The notes below the pieces were generated by a model, which was not told the DNA's origin, ran no database searches, and saw nothing but the letters and a program-made list of their open reading frames with translations. From positions 11,318,760 through 11,382,759 of the forward strand of contig NW_023998417.1 in the NCBI RefSeq assembly GCF_014805625.2: a DNA stretch of 64,000 bases. The letters run 5' to 3'. The position numbers and the translations under genes were made by a program. The first letter of the stretch is position 1, and each line of letters opens with the position of its first letter. The DNA is from Glossina fuscipes (lineage: Eukaryota > Arthropoda > Insecta > Diptera > Glossinidae). Positions 34,159-48,030 of the stretch are shown here, in pieces.

Positions 34159-37100
34159 AGCCCCTTTTTAATGTTTCTCAGCGACTGTGTACAATTTTCA
34201 AGGATAACTGTCAAACAGTTCTTTTTTCTCCTGCTCTCCATTTAATATTTGCTTTTGCTAGTTATGTTGTTGGCCTGTCTTTTGTATTGTTGGTTTGAAT
34301 TTACTTCTTTTACTTTTTTTTTTTTTCTCCATTTAAATGAGGGCGCAAATCATTTAGTTTAATGATAGAATGAAACAAAAAAAAAAAAATCAAACAAGGC
34401 ACACTTAGTCCTAAGGTGAGAGTAGTAATGAATTATCGTAAGTAGACAAATTAAAAATCATTTTTTTCTTTTTTTTCAAATTTGAGTTGACTCTTGCTTT
34501 CTTATCATAGTGGACCATGCCAATCGATGTTTCTTTCAAGTTGAATACAACGTCTTTATCGGAATGGAAGGCTTCCTTGTTTTGCTTACAGCCACATGAG
34601 TAGCCCAGTAAGTAAGAATACCGATTAGGAAGTCAATGTTCACGGATTTACTATGGGCGAAGCCAGAGTGAGTGTTCAACCAGGAAAGGCCTAACATTTA
34701 TAGATTAGACATATATTCATTCAATAGCCTGCCGCTGCTATGTCCCTATTTTTTCTCTTTCCTCACTTAGGGCTGACCGTCACCGCTTTACGCGAATAGG
34801 GGAATGAATGATTCGTCATTAAAAAAATTATATGCTCTTGCTGTGAAAAAACCGTAAAAAATTTTCATTTAAAACGCGGGTCTTTTTTTCTTACGTTGGC
34901 AATACTCTAAATGGGGGATCTGTGTCAAATTTCTTGGCAATATCTACAGTAGATAGTGTCAATGGATTCGGGGACACGCTTATTCGCTGCCATCTGAAAT
35001 AGTGTATTTTTCGATTCAGTTTTGTCTTTTCAATGGAATCGAAACGATGTCCCCAGACTAGCTTTTTGAGATTCTAAAATAGTCAGGAATCAAACGAAAC
35101 TAAGTGAGATGTGAGAAAGTGCTTTATCCCCATGCGAAAACCAAAAGTTGTCCGCCCATAATTCTGGCGAATAATTTCGCGAAAACCGCACTAAAGCTCA
35201 CGTAATATTGCTTGTAATAGTTTGAAGCAGCGGAAGGAGGCCACACCGAAAATTGAAAAAGATTTGGTCCTACTACTTTTTGATCCCAATAATGTGTGTG
35301 CATCTAATTCAAGTTAATTTAAGATAGCTTTCCTCTTACATTGAAAGTTTGATGGGCTATTTTTTTAGTTATACTTATGAAAATTGGATAACAAATATGA
35401 TAGACCAAATGAGTTGTTAATTATAACAAGTAAACAAGCTATTAATGGTTATCACGTTTTAGTTCAGAATCTATTGCGCACTTGCATTCCCGCCTGATAC
35501 TTAATTTCAAGATCGAAAGAAAAATCATTCACCCGTCACCCATCGTTTATCGCAACGTACATACCTCAAATATTTTAATTAATAGTTTCGTACAACTTGA
35601 TAACACCTCCCAAGTAACTAACTTACATTGAAAACTGCAAGATCGATCTTAAAATTTGATCTCAAAACTTACTTGTAGTTTTGAGCGTGAAGCTCACACA
35701 AATTGTTTGAACGAGAGCAAAGCCAACAATTACTCTCACTAGGAATTCAAAATTTGATCTCAAAATTCAGGTTTAGTCTCAAGTTCTCATTTCTTAGAAT
35801 TTTTTAAGTGCATTTTGATGATCGGGTAAACCGATCTACAGGCCGTCTAAAGCTATCGAAAAACTCAGATGTAAATATACTTGTATAGTCATCAGCGACA
35901 ATATGTAAATATATTGATTGATGAGATGCTGTCAAATTACTTGGAAATACCCAAAGAAAAATATACGTTATACGATATGTGCAATACCGTATATGGTGAT
36001 GTCTATGTTAGAAAATGCGAGGCATATGATATGGATAAATGGATATTCCGTTTACCTTGCTATCAAATATTGTAAACGGGGAAGATAATAATAAAAAAAA
36101 ATATCCAGATATCCAATCATATACCGTTGGTTCCCAGAATGCATGGCAGAGATCAGTTAAACAATTTAAAAGGATTTCTTTGTCCATCTGCCAGTTCGTC
36201 TAATTCCCTTTCTACGCCCAACAATCTAAGCATTTATTCACATTGGAAACCTTCTACGAACTACCTTTTTCTAAAGAAAAATTCTTGTAAAGTTATTAAT
36301 ATAAAAAACTACAGAAAAGGTCTCGCATATATATTGGAAATCTCACCCTTTACAGAAATGCTTATAAAATGCCATGTGATATGAGGTGTGTCCCCATTTT
36401 TTCCAATAAATCCTTCACATTTTTGTTACATACAAAAATATATACGCGACGAATATCGTATAACTTGACTCGAAGATAATTTAACTTCTCATCTCCTCTT
36501 TCAGACGAGGCCTAAAAGCAGGCTTAAATTCTCTTGCTCTGCGGATTAAATATAAGACGAGAAAAGAACTATTTGCTTAGATTGCTGGCGTGGCAAAAAG
36601 AAATTAAAAAAAAAATTATTTATTAATTCCCGATGAATAATTAAAATTCTTAAAAATCTTACAGTCAAAGAGAAAAAAAAAAGAAAAAAAAAGTAAAACT
36701 TTTTACAACGTTTTTCAGTTTTGTAATTAGGAAACTATTTTTCTCAAGTCTTAGTGCAAATGCCTGCATTTAAAAGCAAAACTTTAGTAATTTACTGCAA
36801 CAGAAAAATATGCGACAGTAGAAAAGTTTTTTGTTGCTTTGCCAGCAGCACTAATCGCAATGTCTCCGCAAACACTTTTACAGATAATTTTCTCCAACTC
36901 ATTTCCCTCCATGCGTCCTAATGCAAATAACACCCAAACGAACTTTTGCATCCGACGAATATTATCAATGCAATGCCATACACAAATACTGTATATGAGG
37001 ACATGTGGCTGTGTTAATGTTAGTTAGTAAATGGAACAGAGTTACAAAATATTTATATATGTGTGAGCGCATATATGTTAGTATATGTACTTACATATTG

Positions 37101-38045
37101 TACATATTAGGTTGAGCGATAAAGAATTGCTGATGTGTTTTAACAATGTACACACTGTAGGGATATCGGAAAAGGGTTGATCAGCAATAACTGATGGTGG
37201 GCGGCGATGTCGCCATTATTACTTGTGGATGACAAAAAACCCTTAAAACTTTCCACCTGATATTAAGAGAATACTTAAAAAAATTGGCCAATACGCACAA
37301 TACTCCTACACGCCAGGATATTGTGCATTTAAGTGCATTTAAGTGTTTGTAATCAAGTAATTTTTTTTTTTTTTTTGGGAAAGAGTGGAGTATATCGAGC
37401 TGACTTGGCATGTTCCGAATTCTTTCTATATCCAAGAGTTTATGTGACAAAAGTAATGGTTCAAAGGTATAAAACCCAGGGTTCCAGAGGTATCTTCGAA
37501 AAATGTTGTAAAAGTTTGTTCATGAGATGAGATACGTGCTTTAAATTTTATATGGGGCATGCTTTGAAACATAAATATTTTGGGAAATTGAAACTCCGTT
37601 AACAATAACAATGAAATAATTTCATGAACGTATTAAATTGAATATGCAATCGTGTAAAAGGCAATTTTTAATTTTTTCTGTTTTAAAATTGCTGACGTTG
37701 TCTGGGAGGATCTGTACGATCCGAATGCATCCATTTTCTATTATATAAAAATGCAAAAATTAGAAAATTAGGAAATTTATATAACGTTTGGATGGTCGAT
37801 TGGGAAGAGAAATTTAAAAAATCCGTCCACAACATACCGCTCCCATGATAGACAAAAACCGAAGCAACCTTTACAAGAACTGCCTTTTTTTGGATCAATA
37901 ATCTACAATATTTGGATGATATTTACGAAAATCTTCGCCGCAGGTCTTTTATAAGCGGGAATACTAAAACTAGCTGACTCCTGCGTTAAATCATTGTTAA
38001 AAAATCCCAAAGGCAGCGTCAACTGTAATGAAATATTTATGTGCG

Positions 38046-38082
38046 TATAAAAGCAGCCGAGCGACAAAATTGCGCGCAGTTT
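38046..38082 (+). promoter_or_regulatory. Orphan core promoter candidate (TATA + initiator)
   Basis: TATAAAAG at 38046-38053 is followed 32 bp later by GCAGTT (A at 38078), which is the normal spacing for an insect TATA-initiator promoter. The two OBP genes in this window have the same kind of TATA box. Downstream, the first ATG (38180) opens only 24 codons, so no gene product can be named. A lost gene, a solo LTR, a non-coding RNA or chance are all possible. Confidence 0.35.
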
Positions 38083-38737
38083 TAAGCGGAGAACATTTGA
38101 GGCTGTGTTCTCTTCCTTCGCTTTTCAACTGCCTCACATAAACATAAACCAAGCTTTTCCTGACAGTTCATAGAGAGCAAATGTTGCGCTCGAAAGAGTC
38201 GAAGGCTACTTCACCCTATTTGCCCGATTTGATTATTATCTGTGTCGAAATTTGAACAATGATATATAGAAAAAAAAACAAAAAAAACCCATTTAAGGTC
38301 AGCTAAAAGGCAAATTAATGGTTGCTTTGCCTCAAAAAATTATAACTGAAGCCTTTAAAAGCTTCATTGCCTTCATCTGGCGCTACCAATAAGATTCAGG
38401 TCTTCAACGAAACACCAAAAATCCAAAAATTAGTTTGAGAATGGCTGATCTGATCACTCACAGCCAGAGAGCTAGCATATCGGATCAGTCATCATCAGTA
38501 GATCATGATCTCTACACATGTACTCGTCGCTTAATCTGCATATGGTCGAACATGAAATAGGGCAAAAAGTAAATTACATTTATTTCTCTAGAGCGTAATG
38601 CAACTGAAAAAATACGAAACAAGAACATATTTACGTATGTAATAAAGGCTTTAATTTTCTTTAAAAATTTTCTTTAATCGTGCAGCAGAATTTTCTTTTC
38701 AACCCAAGAACATTCGAAGATGTGTGTTTATATGAAG

Positions 38738-38773
<36 letters not shown>

Positions 38774-39086
38774 GTATATACATCTTTATGCATAGTTAAG
38801 TAAAAAAGTTTTTTTATGCTCAGCAACTACTACTACAATTGTAGTGAAATGAAGAAAAACGGAAAATGCTTAAGAAAATGTTATCAGAAAAAACTCAATA
38901 AGAAAGTTTAAGAAACATTTTTGCTTTTTATGTATTTCTACTAAGCTGCACACACAGAAAACCCAATATTCTCGGCCCAAAACGGGAGGAAGGTGGAGGA
39001 AGAAGAAAAGCACAAAGAATCCGCCTTTAGATATTTCTTATAAGCGTAGAGAAAATTCCTTGAAACTTTAACTAACTAAAGGTATA

Positions 39087-39110
39087 TATAATAATAATAA
39101 TAATAATAAT
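39087..39110. repeat. (AAT)n microsatellite
   Basis: Eight AAT units following a short TA run. Confidence 0.85.
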
Positions 39111-42100
39111 AGAAACGTATAAGTTTGGCAGTGGGCGCAAACCGTCGCCGAGGTAGTCATGAACGGGCCTACAAGATGAGAGAAGTAATCATTATTGTCC
39201 AAAGAGATTTTAATTAAACGCAATTAGGGCGCTTGTATCTCTTGTTCCCTTCTTATTTATGTCGCCATCACTTTTTATTTATAAATAAATACACACACAT
39301 ACACACAAACACGCACATAGTAACGCACGCACCCACCCACGCATATATATATATGTATATATATAGCAAGCGGAGGTCTTATATACAAATGCCAAGTGGC
39401 GCTTATTACGTTCTGTGCAATAAAGCGCAAATTTTATATTCAAGGCAATCATGGAAAAAATAAAAGAAGAAAGAAATAATAAATAAACGAATGTAAAAAA
39501 AAAAAGGAAATATATATATATATATATATATAAATACATATATAAATAAATATAATTAAATGTGAAAACTCTGAAAATGCATTTAATTGCAAAATAATCC
39601 TCCTATATACATATATATATGTACATAGAGCCATATAAACGCGTACACCACGTAAGCAGACCGACATACGCAGGGAAATGGAAAAATAAAACAAAATGGT
39701 AATTATATAGCGAAATGTGTTTATGTATAAGTTTGAATTGTGTGTTGTATGTTATGCAGGCTGTAATGGGCAGTCTATTGCAAACTGTATGTAAAGAGCA
39801 AGTGGGGAGAGTGTTATTAACGCGTTCTGGGAACCGTTTAACAAGCGGCGAACGTATGGTCAACTCAAAGAGCATTAGCACCGCTAAATTAAAACGAAAC
39901 GCGCACACAAACATTTTTTCGCCACACTTTTCATCAGTTCGTTTTTCCTTTCTCCTCTCACTCTCTATCACTCTCTCACTCTGTCTGTCTTTCTCGCCCT
40001 CTACATGGCCGTTAGTATGGAGCTAAAGCTGAGGCTGAGGCTGATGTTGAAACTGATGCTGAAGAGGTCGTTTCTGTGGTTTTACTGGCATCTGTCCAGC
40101 GGCAGACCAGTTAATACTTGTAAAGTTGTACAAATTCTTAACAGTACGATGAAGTGCGTGGCAATTAACATGAATTACGTACGTTTGCTTATTCTTTTTG
40201 TGTTGTTGAAATTCATCCCATAATCTTTGTGTATTGAAGATTTCTTTCTCTTTTTTTTTCTTTTTTTTTTTGCTTTACAGTATAAAAAAACGGCACACGA
40301 AAGACGCAGGCATACATATACAGTGGAAATCTTTTCATAATTTGCCACTTGCGGTTGTTAATTTTTTATTATTTACAAAACATACTTTCTTTTTTAATGA
40401 ATTGCGCTCAATTAACCCAAGAGTAATTGCAAGAGCAATAGTCTAGCATTCAATGGGATGGATGGGTTTTGGAAAACAAGAAATTATATGCGGTACATTT
40501 TAACGCAATTTTTAGATTTGCTTTTAATTTTTGAAAAATTAATTTCTAACGCGTAAATCTCCCTCTCCAAGCCCATAACTTTACGTTACGATAGCTTATT
40601 AATATCGCAAAACGACGATATATTTAGTTTATCATATCGTTTTAAGTAATCATATAAATATATAATCAATGCAAACGTCTCGTCTCAGTCGATTTTTTTG
40701 TCTCTCGGCATGTTTATGTGTCTGTGGCTCCAATGCTTAAATTCATGAAATCTAAAATGCATACAACAAGTTAAACCATTATAACTGGATCAACGGTTTT
40801 GAGATCCCTATAGCCTTTTTGTAAATTCATAACGACTTTTTCAAATTCCAACTATGCGAAGAGTGATCATGAATAAAGCATTTTTTCGATAGCGTTCGCC
40901 ACTAAGCCTGAAAGCTTCAAAATTGCGATCGATAGGTAACAAAAATTATCAAAAGCAAGCTGTATAGGGACAGATGCTTAAGCCCATCAGAAAATGAATC
41001 TGGACCGATTGGTGTTATGAAACATGGGTATGCCCGAACGTCTTCTATGCAATTCATATGTGTCGTCGACATCTCCTATTATATTCATTAGGTGCGTCAA
41101 GAAGGTTCCTTTGTTGAAATAAATTGCTCTGACGCAGGCTCTGACTCAGGCATTGTGCGCATGAAATGAGAAATAATTTTCAAGAAACTATTTACATAGG
41201 ATTGATCAATCTATGGAAACCATTTTTTTGGTAAATGTTTGTGCGTCTGTTATGGTAAATATTTTTACTTTTTTCTTTTTTTTTATAAATTGTGGCACAT
41301 TAACCTTTGCCAAAAAAGCAACCCCTTTGGCCCTACTCTGAGGGAGGTGACAATTTCTTATTAAAACAAAGAACTACGAAAATAATGAAACCCGTGGGAC
41401 TCTTTGAGAATAAAGAAAAAAATTTGTTTTCAAAAGATCTGTGAAAATCCGCCTTAACTTGAAGTGAACCAGTTGAAAAGCCCGTACGCGTTTTATCAGG
41501 GACTATTTCGGTGAAGTTGGATGCGAAATTTAACGACAAATGTTAGAGAAGATTGGAAGCGCCAGAAAATGCGGAAAATTCGAAAATCCGAGGTTTGAGA
41601 ACAATGTGGTTAAAGTTTTAAATAGCTTAACTTGGGTCTTTTGTTACCTTTTGTTATAAGAACTCGAGCTCTTAGAAAAACTTATGGCCACTCTTGAATA
41701 TTCACGGGATCACTTCAGTCGATAGAAAGCAGAATCGACAGACCGACAACCTTCAAACCACACTTAGATTATGATTGACGAAAATCATGAGCTGCTTGTT
41801 GTCTCTTTAGGGGAAGGGCTGCCTGTTCAGGTAATACTGTAGCATGTTGAAAAGAAGCATTTTAGGGGCCTAATGGAGGGATTAAATTTAAAAGTAAGGT
41901 TGGGAAATGAATTGGACATTAGTCGGAGACACAAAAATAGCCGAAAGCGAGAAAGAGCTATCAACGGAAGAAATTATCTCGTCACAACGCATTCACAGGT
42001 AAATTCTTTTCGAGTGTGTTGAAGTGTTAGGCTTAGCTTAAGATGAATTTAAATCGCCATCAGCATCTTGCTAAGGTCAACATTGTGCCCTCAATGTGAA

Positions 42101-42562
42101 ACCTTCACATCCATCGTGAACCCATCGTGTAAGGGAGAGTAGCTAATGACTACATCTCACCATTTGGACCTAACTAAGCACATCCTCTTAATCCAATTTG
42201 TTAAACTATAAAGAGTTATCAAATATGAACGGATTCGGCTTTTCTGAAATCTTATATATGCGCTTTTCGGAGTTACAAACGGAAAGATAAATTTATTACA
42301 CATTTTGGAATGACGTAGTCGGGGATAGGGAAAAAAGAACTGTTTTAAAATGATTTTTAGAATATTTCGATTAAAATATCAAATGTTACAAAGCACTATA
42401 GACTCCTGGCAAGTGAATAACGAAAAGCCTGCACTCCCCGTGCACGCTCTTGAAAATCTCTTTCCACTTCTTACGCCCACATATACAGATTGTTAATAAA
42501 AACACAGTATTTATTATACAAATTCACTGGAGTAGTTAGTTACCTATATATACATATATATC

Positions 42563-42594
<32 letters not shown>

Positions 42595-42793
42595 GATATA
42601 TATGTATATGTAGATATAGATATATATGTATATGTAGTAAACAAATAAAAGATATGTTGAAAACACTGGCTACTGTGAAAATTGCTCGCAAAAAAAATTA
42701 AAAAAAGAGAGAATAGTATAATGGCCAACGTTCCAATCTTTACATACATATCCACGAATGTAAACACATTTATACAAGCATATGCATATATTT

Positions 42794-42827
<34 letters not shown>

Positions 42828-43092
42828 CGCAAAAGTGTTTGTATACGTTTGCAGTGAATGCTATGCCATGCAAAGTAAAAAAAATAAAAAAAATACTCGG
42901 CATCATTTATATATAACAAGTGAGTTGAAAGTACTTGAGAGATTGAAACGAAGTAAAAACACTGACCATTAAAATATTAAACAAAACATCAAATCATAAA
43001 TTGGTAACGTTCACTTCTTCTTCTCCCCCCTTTCATCTCCACCATCATGCCACAGATGGCTGTCCTGACTTACTTTGTCCACTTGTGTACAA

Positions 43093-43329
43093 TTTTTTTT
43101 TTTTTTTTTTTTTCAAACTTTACAAGTGCAAGCAGTAGCATTTATGTGTTTTCCAATTGAACCATTTCTCAAGGATGTATGTGCACATCCAGAATTCTAT
43201 TCGAATATGTATAAAACTTTTATAGAAATCTGTGTATTTTCGTTCAAGTACAAGAAGTAACTAAAGTTGGATATAGTACCCAATAGCCAGTAACAATGAC
43301 TTAAAGTTTTTAAACTCTCTCGAGAAAAG

Positions 43330-43361
<32 letters not shown>

Positions 43362-43687
43362 CAAAAAAAAATTGTTCTAAATTTTCTGTTAAATTTTTTT
43401 AAAAAAAAACATATTTAACCTTTTTTTTTTTTTTTTTTTGTTTTGCTTATTTCTTCGATTTCTGTGAGTGATCCTTAACAATTGACCGAAAACAAAAATG
43501 CCAACCAACCGACAATGTTCATCATCATGGTCAAGTCACTTGCAAGCGAAATCAATTTATTTTCATTTTCACTATTTTTTTCCCCCCATATATTTCGTTT
43601 CAGACACTTACCTCAGTTCTCGGCCATCTCCAACTCTTTCTCACTTTGTCTTCCTTTCCGCAAAAAAAAAAAAAAAAAAAAAAAAAA
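43093..43687. repeat. Cluster of long homopolymer tracts
   Basis: T21 at 43093-43113, A29 at 43331-43359, T19 at 43421-43439 and A26 at 43662-43687, all within 600 bp. Exact lengths are likely to be unreliable in the assembly. Confidence 0.85.
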
Positions 43688-45702
43688 CATTCATCCATTT
43701 AACTGTTCAATTGCATAAGGTTTCGTTTGAACATCTCAACGGAAATATTCTGCAAATAAATCAGTGAATGCTTTGTCAAAAACTCTTTCATATCAAATAT
43801 GCTTTAAAAATTAGTATATAGTTGGAAAAGTAAAAATAAATTCTTTATAAGCTCTTATCTAGCAAAGCGATTTCATTATTATCATAATTTCAATAATAAT
43901 TCACGAAATTCACAAAATAAATGAATTCATCTAAAATGACGGATGCCATGCATTAGTTTGATGTTTGAAAGGCAACTAGTTGCTGAATAGAATGTGATAA
44001 CGATTGAAATTAGAGAGTATTTGAGAAATATATATATATATAGAGTATTTGAGAAATAGACGAGGTCGCGGTGTCATAATTTCGATTAGAATCTAAGAGA
44101 GAAGGCCCCGATGTTCAATGATGGCATTTTAGATAAATGAAAAATGACTCGTTGACGGAATCTCAAACGTAATAATAAAAATCAAAATTTTATCTAATTT
44201 CCTTCTTTTTTTTGTCAATTTTCTCAAAGATTAGATGCTGCTGCGTATGTCAGCCGTTCCACCGAATCGCTGGCTACGAGCTAAACTAGAATTGAATATT
44301 TGACTCCTAGGCACCTGGGAGTTTTTATTATTTCAAAACATCTTCAACTCTCTGACGGCTTTGCTTATCTTGTAGCCGCTCAACCTAGGATTAAAAAGCT
44401 TAGATTCAAAAATAATACTGATTATCTACCATATTCCCTTACAATGTTTACCATAAGTTTCAAAGATTTGGCTTATCAGCCCCACAGCTCGTCAACGTGA
44501 GGTTAAACAGTCTGTGTAATAATTAATACTACATCCTAACTGCTTTCAACTAAAATGTATCTCTGTTCGCATCTAATCACTTCACTTATCAACCAGCTTA
44601 GCATTAAATAGCATTGGTCTAAAAAATGATATTGCTTCCGCACGGCGTTCTCCTCATATACAATTTTATGCTCATTCGATTACTTCCTTTATCGATCTTG
44701 CTCCCTTACTGTATATCTTCTTGCACGCAATTAACTCTTAACTTAGCAGTCCAATGATTAATTATCCTCAGATTCCACTGTCTACTACAGTAAATAATAT
44801 CGTTTGTTTACTATGCTTAACCCGGAACTATTTCTGTTTAAATTTAGCTACGTTGTTCATCAGCTATATGCCTTCTGGCTACATTCAACAATTTTGCGTA
44901 TCTGTGTATAATGGCGGTTAGCCAATCGCTGTACTGGACTCAGTTGGATTGGAACCAGAAAATATTTTAGGATTTAATACCATCTACTTAAACCTACAGT
45001 TTGAAAAGGAATAGGACCTCAGAACTTAATGGCTCACAATGTAAATTAAGGCACGTTAACCGTATGACATCTAATAGTATTTAGGATTTGACAGCGTAAG
45101 CTGGAAGCTGAATCCGCTTCAAATATTTCGACCTTCATACAGGGTCCCATTTTCAGTTAGCTAGTCTAAAGTTTGCTTAGTTTCTGATCACTTTTTTCGA
45201 TATTAGGTTTACGGCGCCCGTCAAACTGGCTGGTTTATGATTTCAAACACAAAACTCCACATAACGATGAAGATAATCCATATCAGCTTTTAATGATCTG
45301 ATGTAGCAAATATATATATCTGTACTTTTTTTCTGGATTACGCCCATTTTCATATTGTTATTCTTACGGAAATCAGTCAGTTTGGTGGGTAAGATTTGTG
45401 TGTCGTCACAGTTGCAAAAATAAAGATATCAAAGTAAAATTTGGCACAAACATTTCCTGATCGATTAGGTACATCTGTTTAAAAAATGGGCGTGATATGT
45501 TCACACACACGCACACAAAACAGGAAAAACCGAAACTACCCCAAAAACGCGAAAAGTTTTCTAAAATTTTCGTTTCACACCTTCGATCCCTGCATGCTTT
45601 GGGTGTAAAAATAGTCGTGATCGATTTACTAATACTCCCATAATTAGCTATAATATTTTAATTCCAGCTTATTCCTAACAGCATGAGTAAAACATGCTGT
45701 TA

Positions 45703-45789
45703 TGCAGCACATTCGCTGCATGCAGTTAGGTGCAGCACAATCGCTAAGTGCAGCGTTGCATTCAGCTAAATGCAGCATATTCGCTGAAC
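45703..45789. repeat. TGCAGCA-type minisatellite
   Basis: Three diverged units begin with TGCAGCA at 45703, 45731 and 45771. Each carries a form of ATTCGCT and then an AGTTAGG/AGCTAAA-like spacer. The units are 28 and 40 bp long. The block is GC-richer than its surroundings and rich in GCAGC/GCTGC, so it can also fold on itself. Confidence 0.7.
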
Positions 45790-47273
45790 TTTATATTTGC
45801 TTTTCACTGGATCTATGACATATCCAAAGACAAGTCAAGGCGTACTACATATTATTTCGCATACATATTAGACTTAAGGCGCTCAATATGCTTCCATATA
45901 GTGAAAGTAATGAATGCTTCCTATTTCTTTTTCTGAAATTGGAGGTAAATCAACCAAATCCAAGACATGATTCACAGTTTCGATGACCCGGGAAATGCGT
46001 TTTAAACTTTGGACTTCCAAATCACTTCTTACTATTTTTCATCCGTATTAGCGTAAATTAATGTAAAGCGAACTGGAACTGAAGTTATCATCGTTTTTAT
46101 TTAATTAATTCTCCGTAAAAATGTTTGCGAAATTAAAGGAATTTGTTGCGCTTTCACCGAAAATTAATTTTAATAAAATTCTCTACAATTCGAAAATAAT
46201 GGTGTGCCTGGGTTGTGGATGTATTCCCTATTTGCTTGGGATATGTACTTTAAGCGAATAAAATTAAATGAGTGAAAACGCTTTAGCTACCTCAGCGCGA
46301 ATCTCGTATACCCAACATTTCAAGCGAAACACAAGTTTATACAAATTGCGGAATTTTCCGTCAATAGTAGGTTTGTCGAATCGCAGATCGCCATTGTTTT
46401 TACACCATATATGGTTCCTGTTTTACGTTGAAGTTTGACTTTTGATATCTCATTATATGCCACCTTATGCTTATATTACTGACTACATTTTTTTCGTTTT
46501 TTTTTTTTTTTTCTTATTTTCTTAACTTTGAAAGTGGACCGACCTATAGTAAGAATTTAAGCTAAATTTCACCTTTGCATTATATTTTTTTAATTTTGGT
46601 ATGCGATCTGACGTCGCTTGCACAAGCAATTAATTCGACTCAAAATTGTAAAACCCTATCGAGAATATAATTATGATATACATATAAAGAATTTTTTCAA
46701 ACCCACGGAACTTTCGTGTGTTTTATATTTTATTAATGAAATATTTAAAACATTTTTATACACAATCGAAGCCACATTTTAGGAGAACATTTTATTCATT
46801 TTGTTTTATAAATCTTAACCTTAGGTTGAAGCGTACCCTCGGTGGATATACATATGTATAGAATATATATAAACAAATCAATCCAAGATATCAATCTCAT
46901 CAATTCAAATGTGAACCAACTCTCCATGGAAAAGTCTTTATGTTCATTCTCATGATGAAAGAAGTGCTATTTTTGTATTCATGGCTGTGCTTACGCTTGA
47001 AGAGTCTTCTAGGGAAGCTACAAGCACGCAAACGAAATTAGTATATCGTTTTAGTTAGTAGCGGAATGGAAAACTGACAGAAGCCTAAAACGATGCCAAA
47101 CGTACGAAAAATTTTTAGCATAATTAATTTATATGCGTTGCAAGGAATCCTTTCACGCAGTGCTAAAATTTCACAAAAACAAAAAAAAAAAGGAAAAAAT
47201 GAAGGTTTTCCTAACATCCATCACCTATCAAAATATGTAAAAGGAAAGTTCACAGAGTTCCCCGCAACACGCG

Positions 47274-47308
47274 CATCCATCCATCCATCCATCCATCCAT
47301 CCATCCAT
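47274..47308. repeat. (CATC)n microsatellite
   Basis: Eight to nine perfect CATC units. Confidence 0.9.
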
Positions 47309-47996
47309 GTTATCTGTGAACTCTCAGTTTGCTCCTCCCGTGATATTAAGTTCTCTGTACCTTGAAGGGTCTTCACGCGGTGTAAATAATTTTTAATAAA
47401 AATGAAGCTTTGTGTGCGTGAATTTTTTTAAGCCGTTAGTTATTAAAAACACATTTTAAACGCAAACAAATAAACCAACAAACAAACGACTATTTGGTAC
47501 TTTTTTCCTTTGTCATAATCGTTTATAAGATGTTTCGCATTTCTTTTGTCTTTTGTCTTCTGTTTGAAAGATAGTTTAACGCTTTCCTTGTTCCTTCAAA
47601 AAAAAAAACCAAAAAAAAAAAAACAAGAAGTAAATAAAAACGATAAATATAAAACCACCACAACCACAACAACAATTAGAGCAATTAAAGGTGTGATTTT
47701 TGCAGATGAACTCGAAAAGGATGAAAATTAAGTGAAGAAGAGAGAAACCACACAAGTTGCTTGGAATTATACTTTTATTCGATTTAAAATTTAATTGCAT
47801 TGAAAAAAACGGTCATCACACAATAGAACAGAAGATATGAAAATGTTACAACATAAATTAACGAAGCAATTTGTTGGCAAAACTCTTCCAAAAATGGTCA
47901 GCCAAGTGGAAAACATACAACAACAAACACACGCACTCACAATTCTAATATGTGTTGAGTATCATAAACAGCTCAGACCAACAACAATTACACTGA

Positions 47997-48030
<34 letters not shown>

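Larger units (their letters stand above)
31660..38040. other. Intergenic DNA, no gene found
   Basis: No firm gene. There is an exon-like end at 32179-32255 (see findings), (AC)n repeats at 33597 and 33650-33682, a (GT)n run at 34138, poly-T at 34003-34027 and a second mariner-type terminal sequence at 37107. AAAATTTGATCTCAAAA is present twice (about 35650 and 35750), about 97 bp apart. Confidence 0.55.
38083..45702. other. Intergenic DNA, no gene found
   Basis: AT-rich, with (TA)n at 38742, (AAT)n at 39087-39110, further TA arrays at 39508, 42550-42640 and 42799, and a cluster of long homopolymers at 43093-43687. A 17-bp duplication (AGAGTATTTGAGAAATA) lies at about 44014 and 44042. No recognisable coding sequence. 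Confidence 0.55.
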
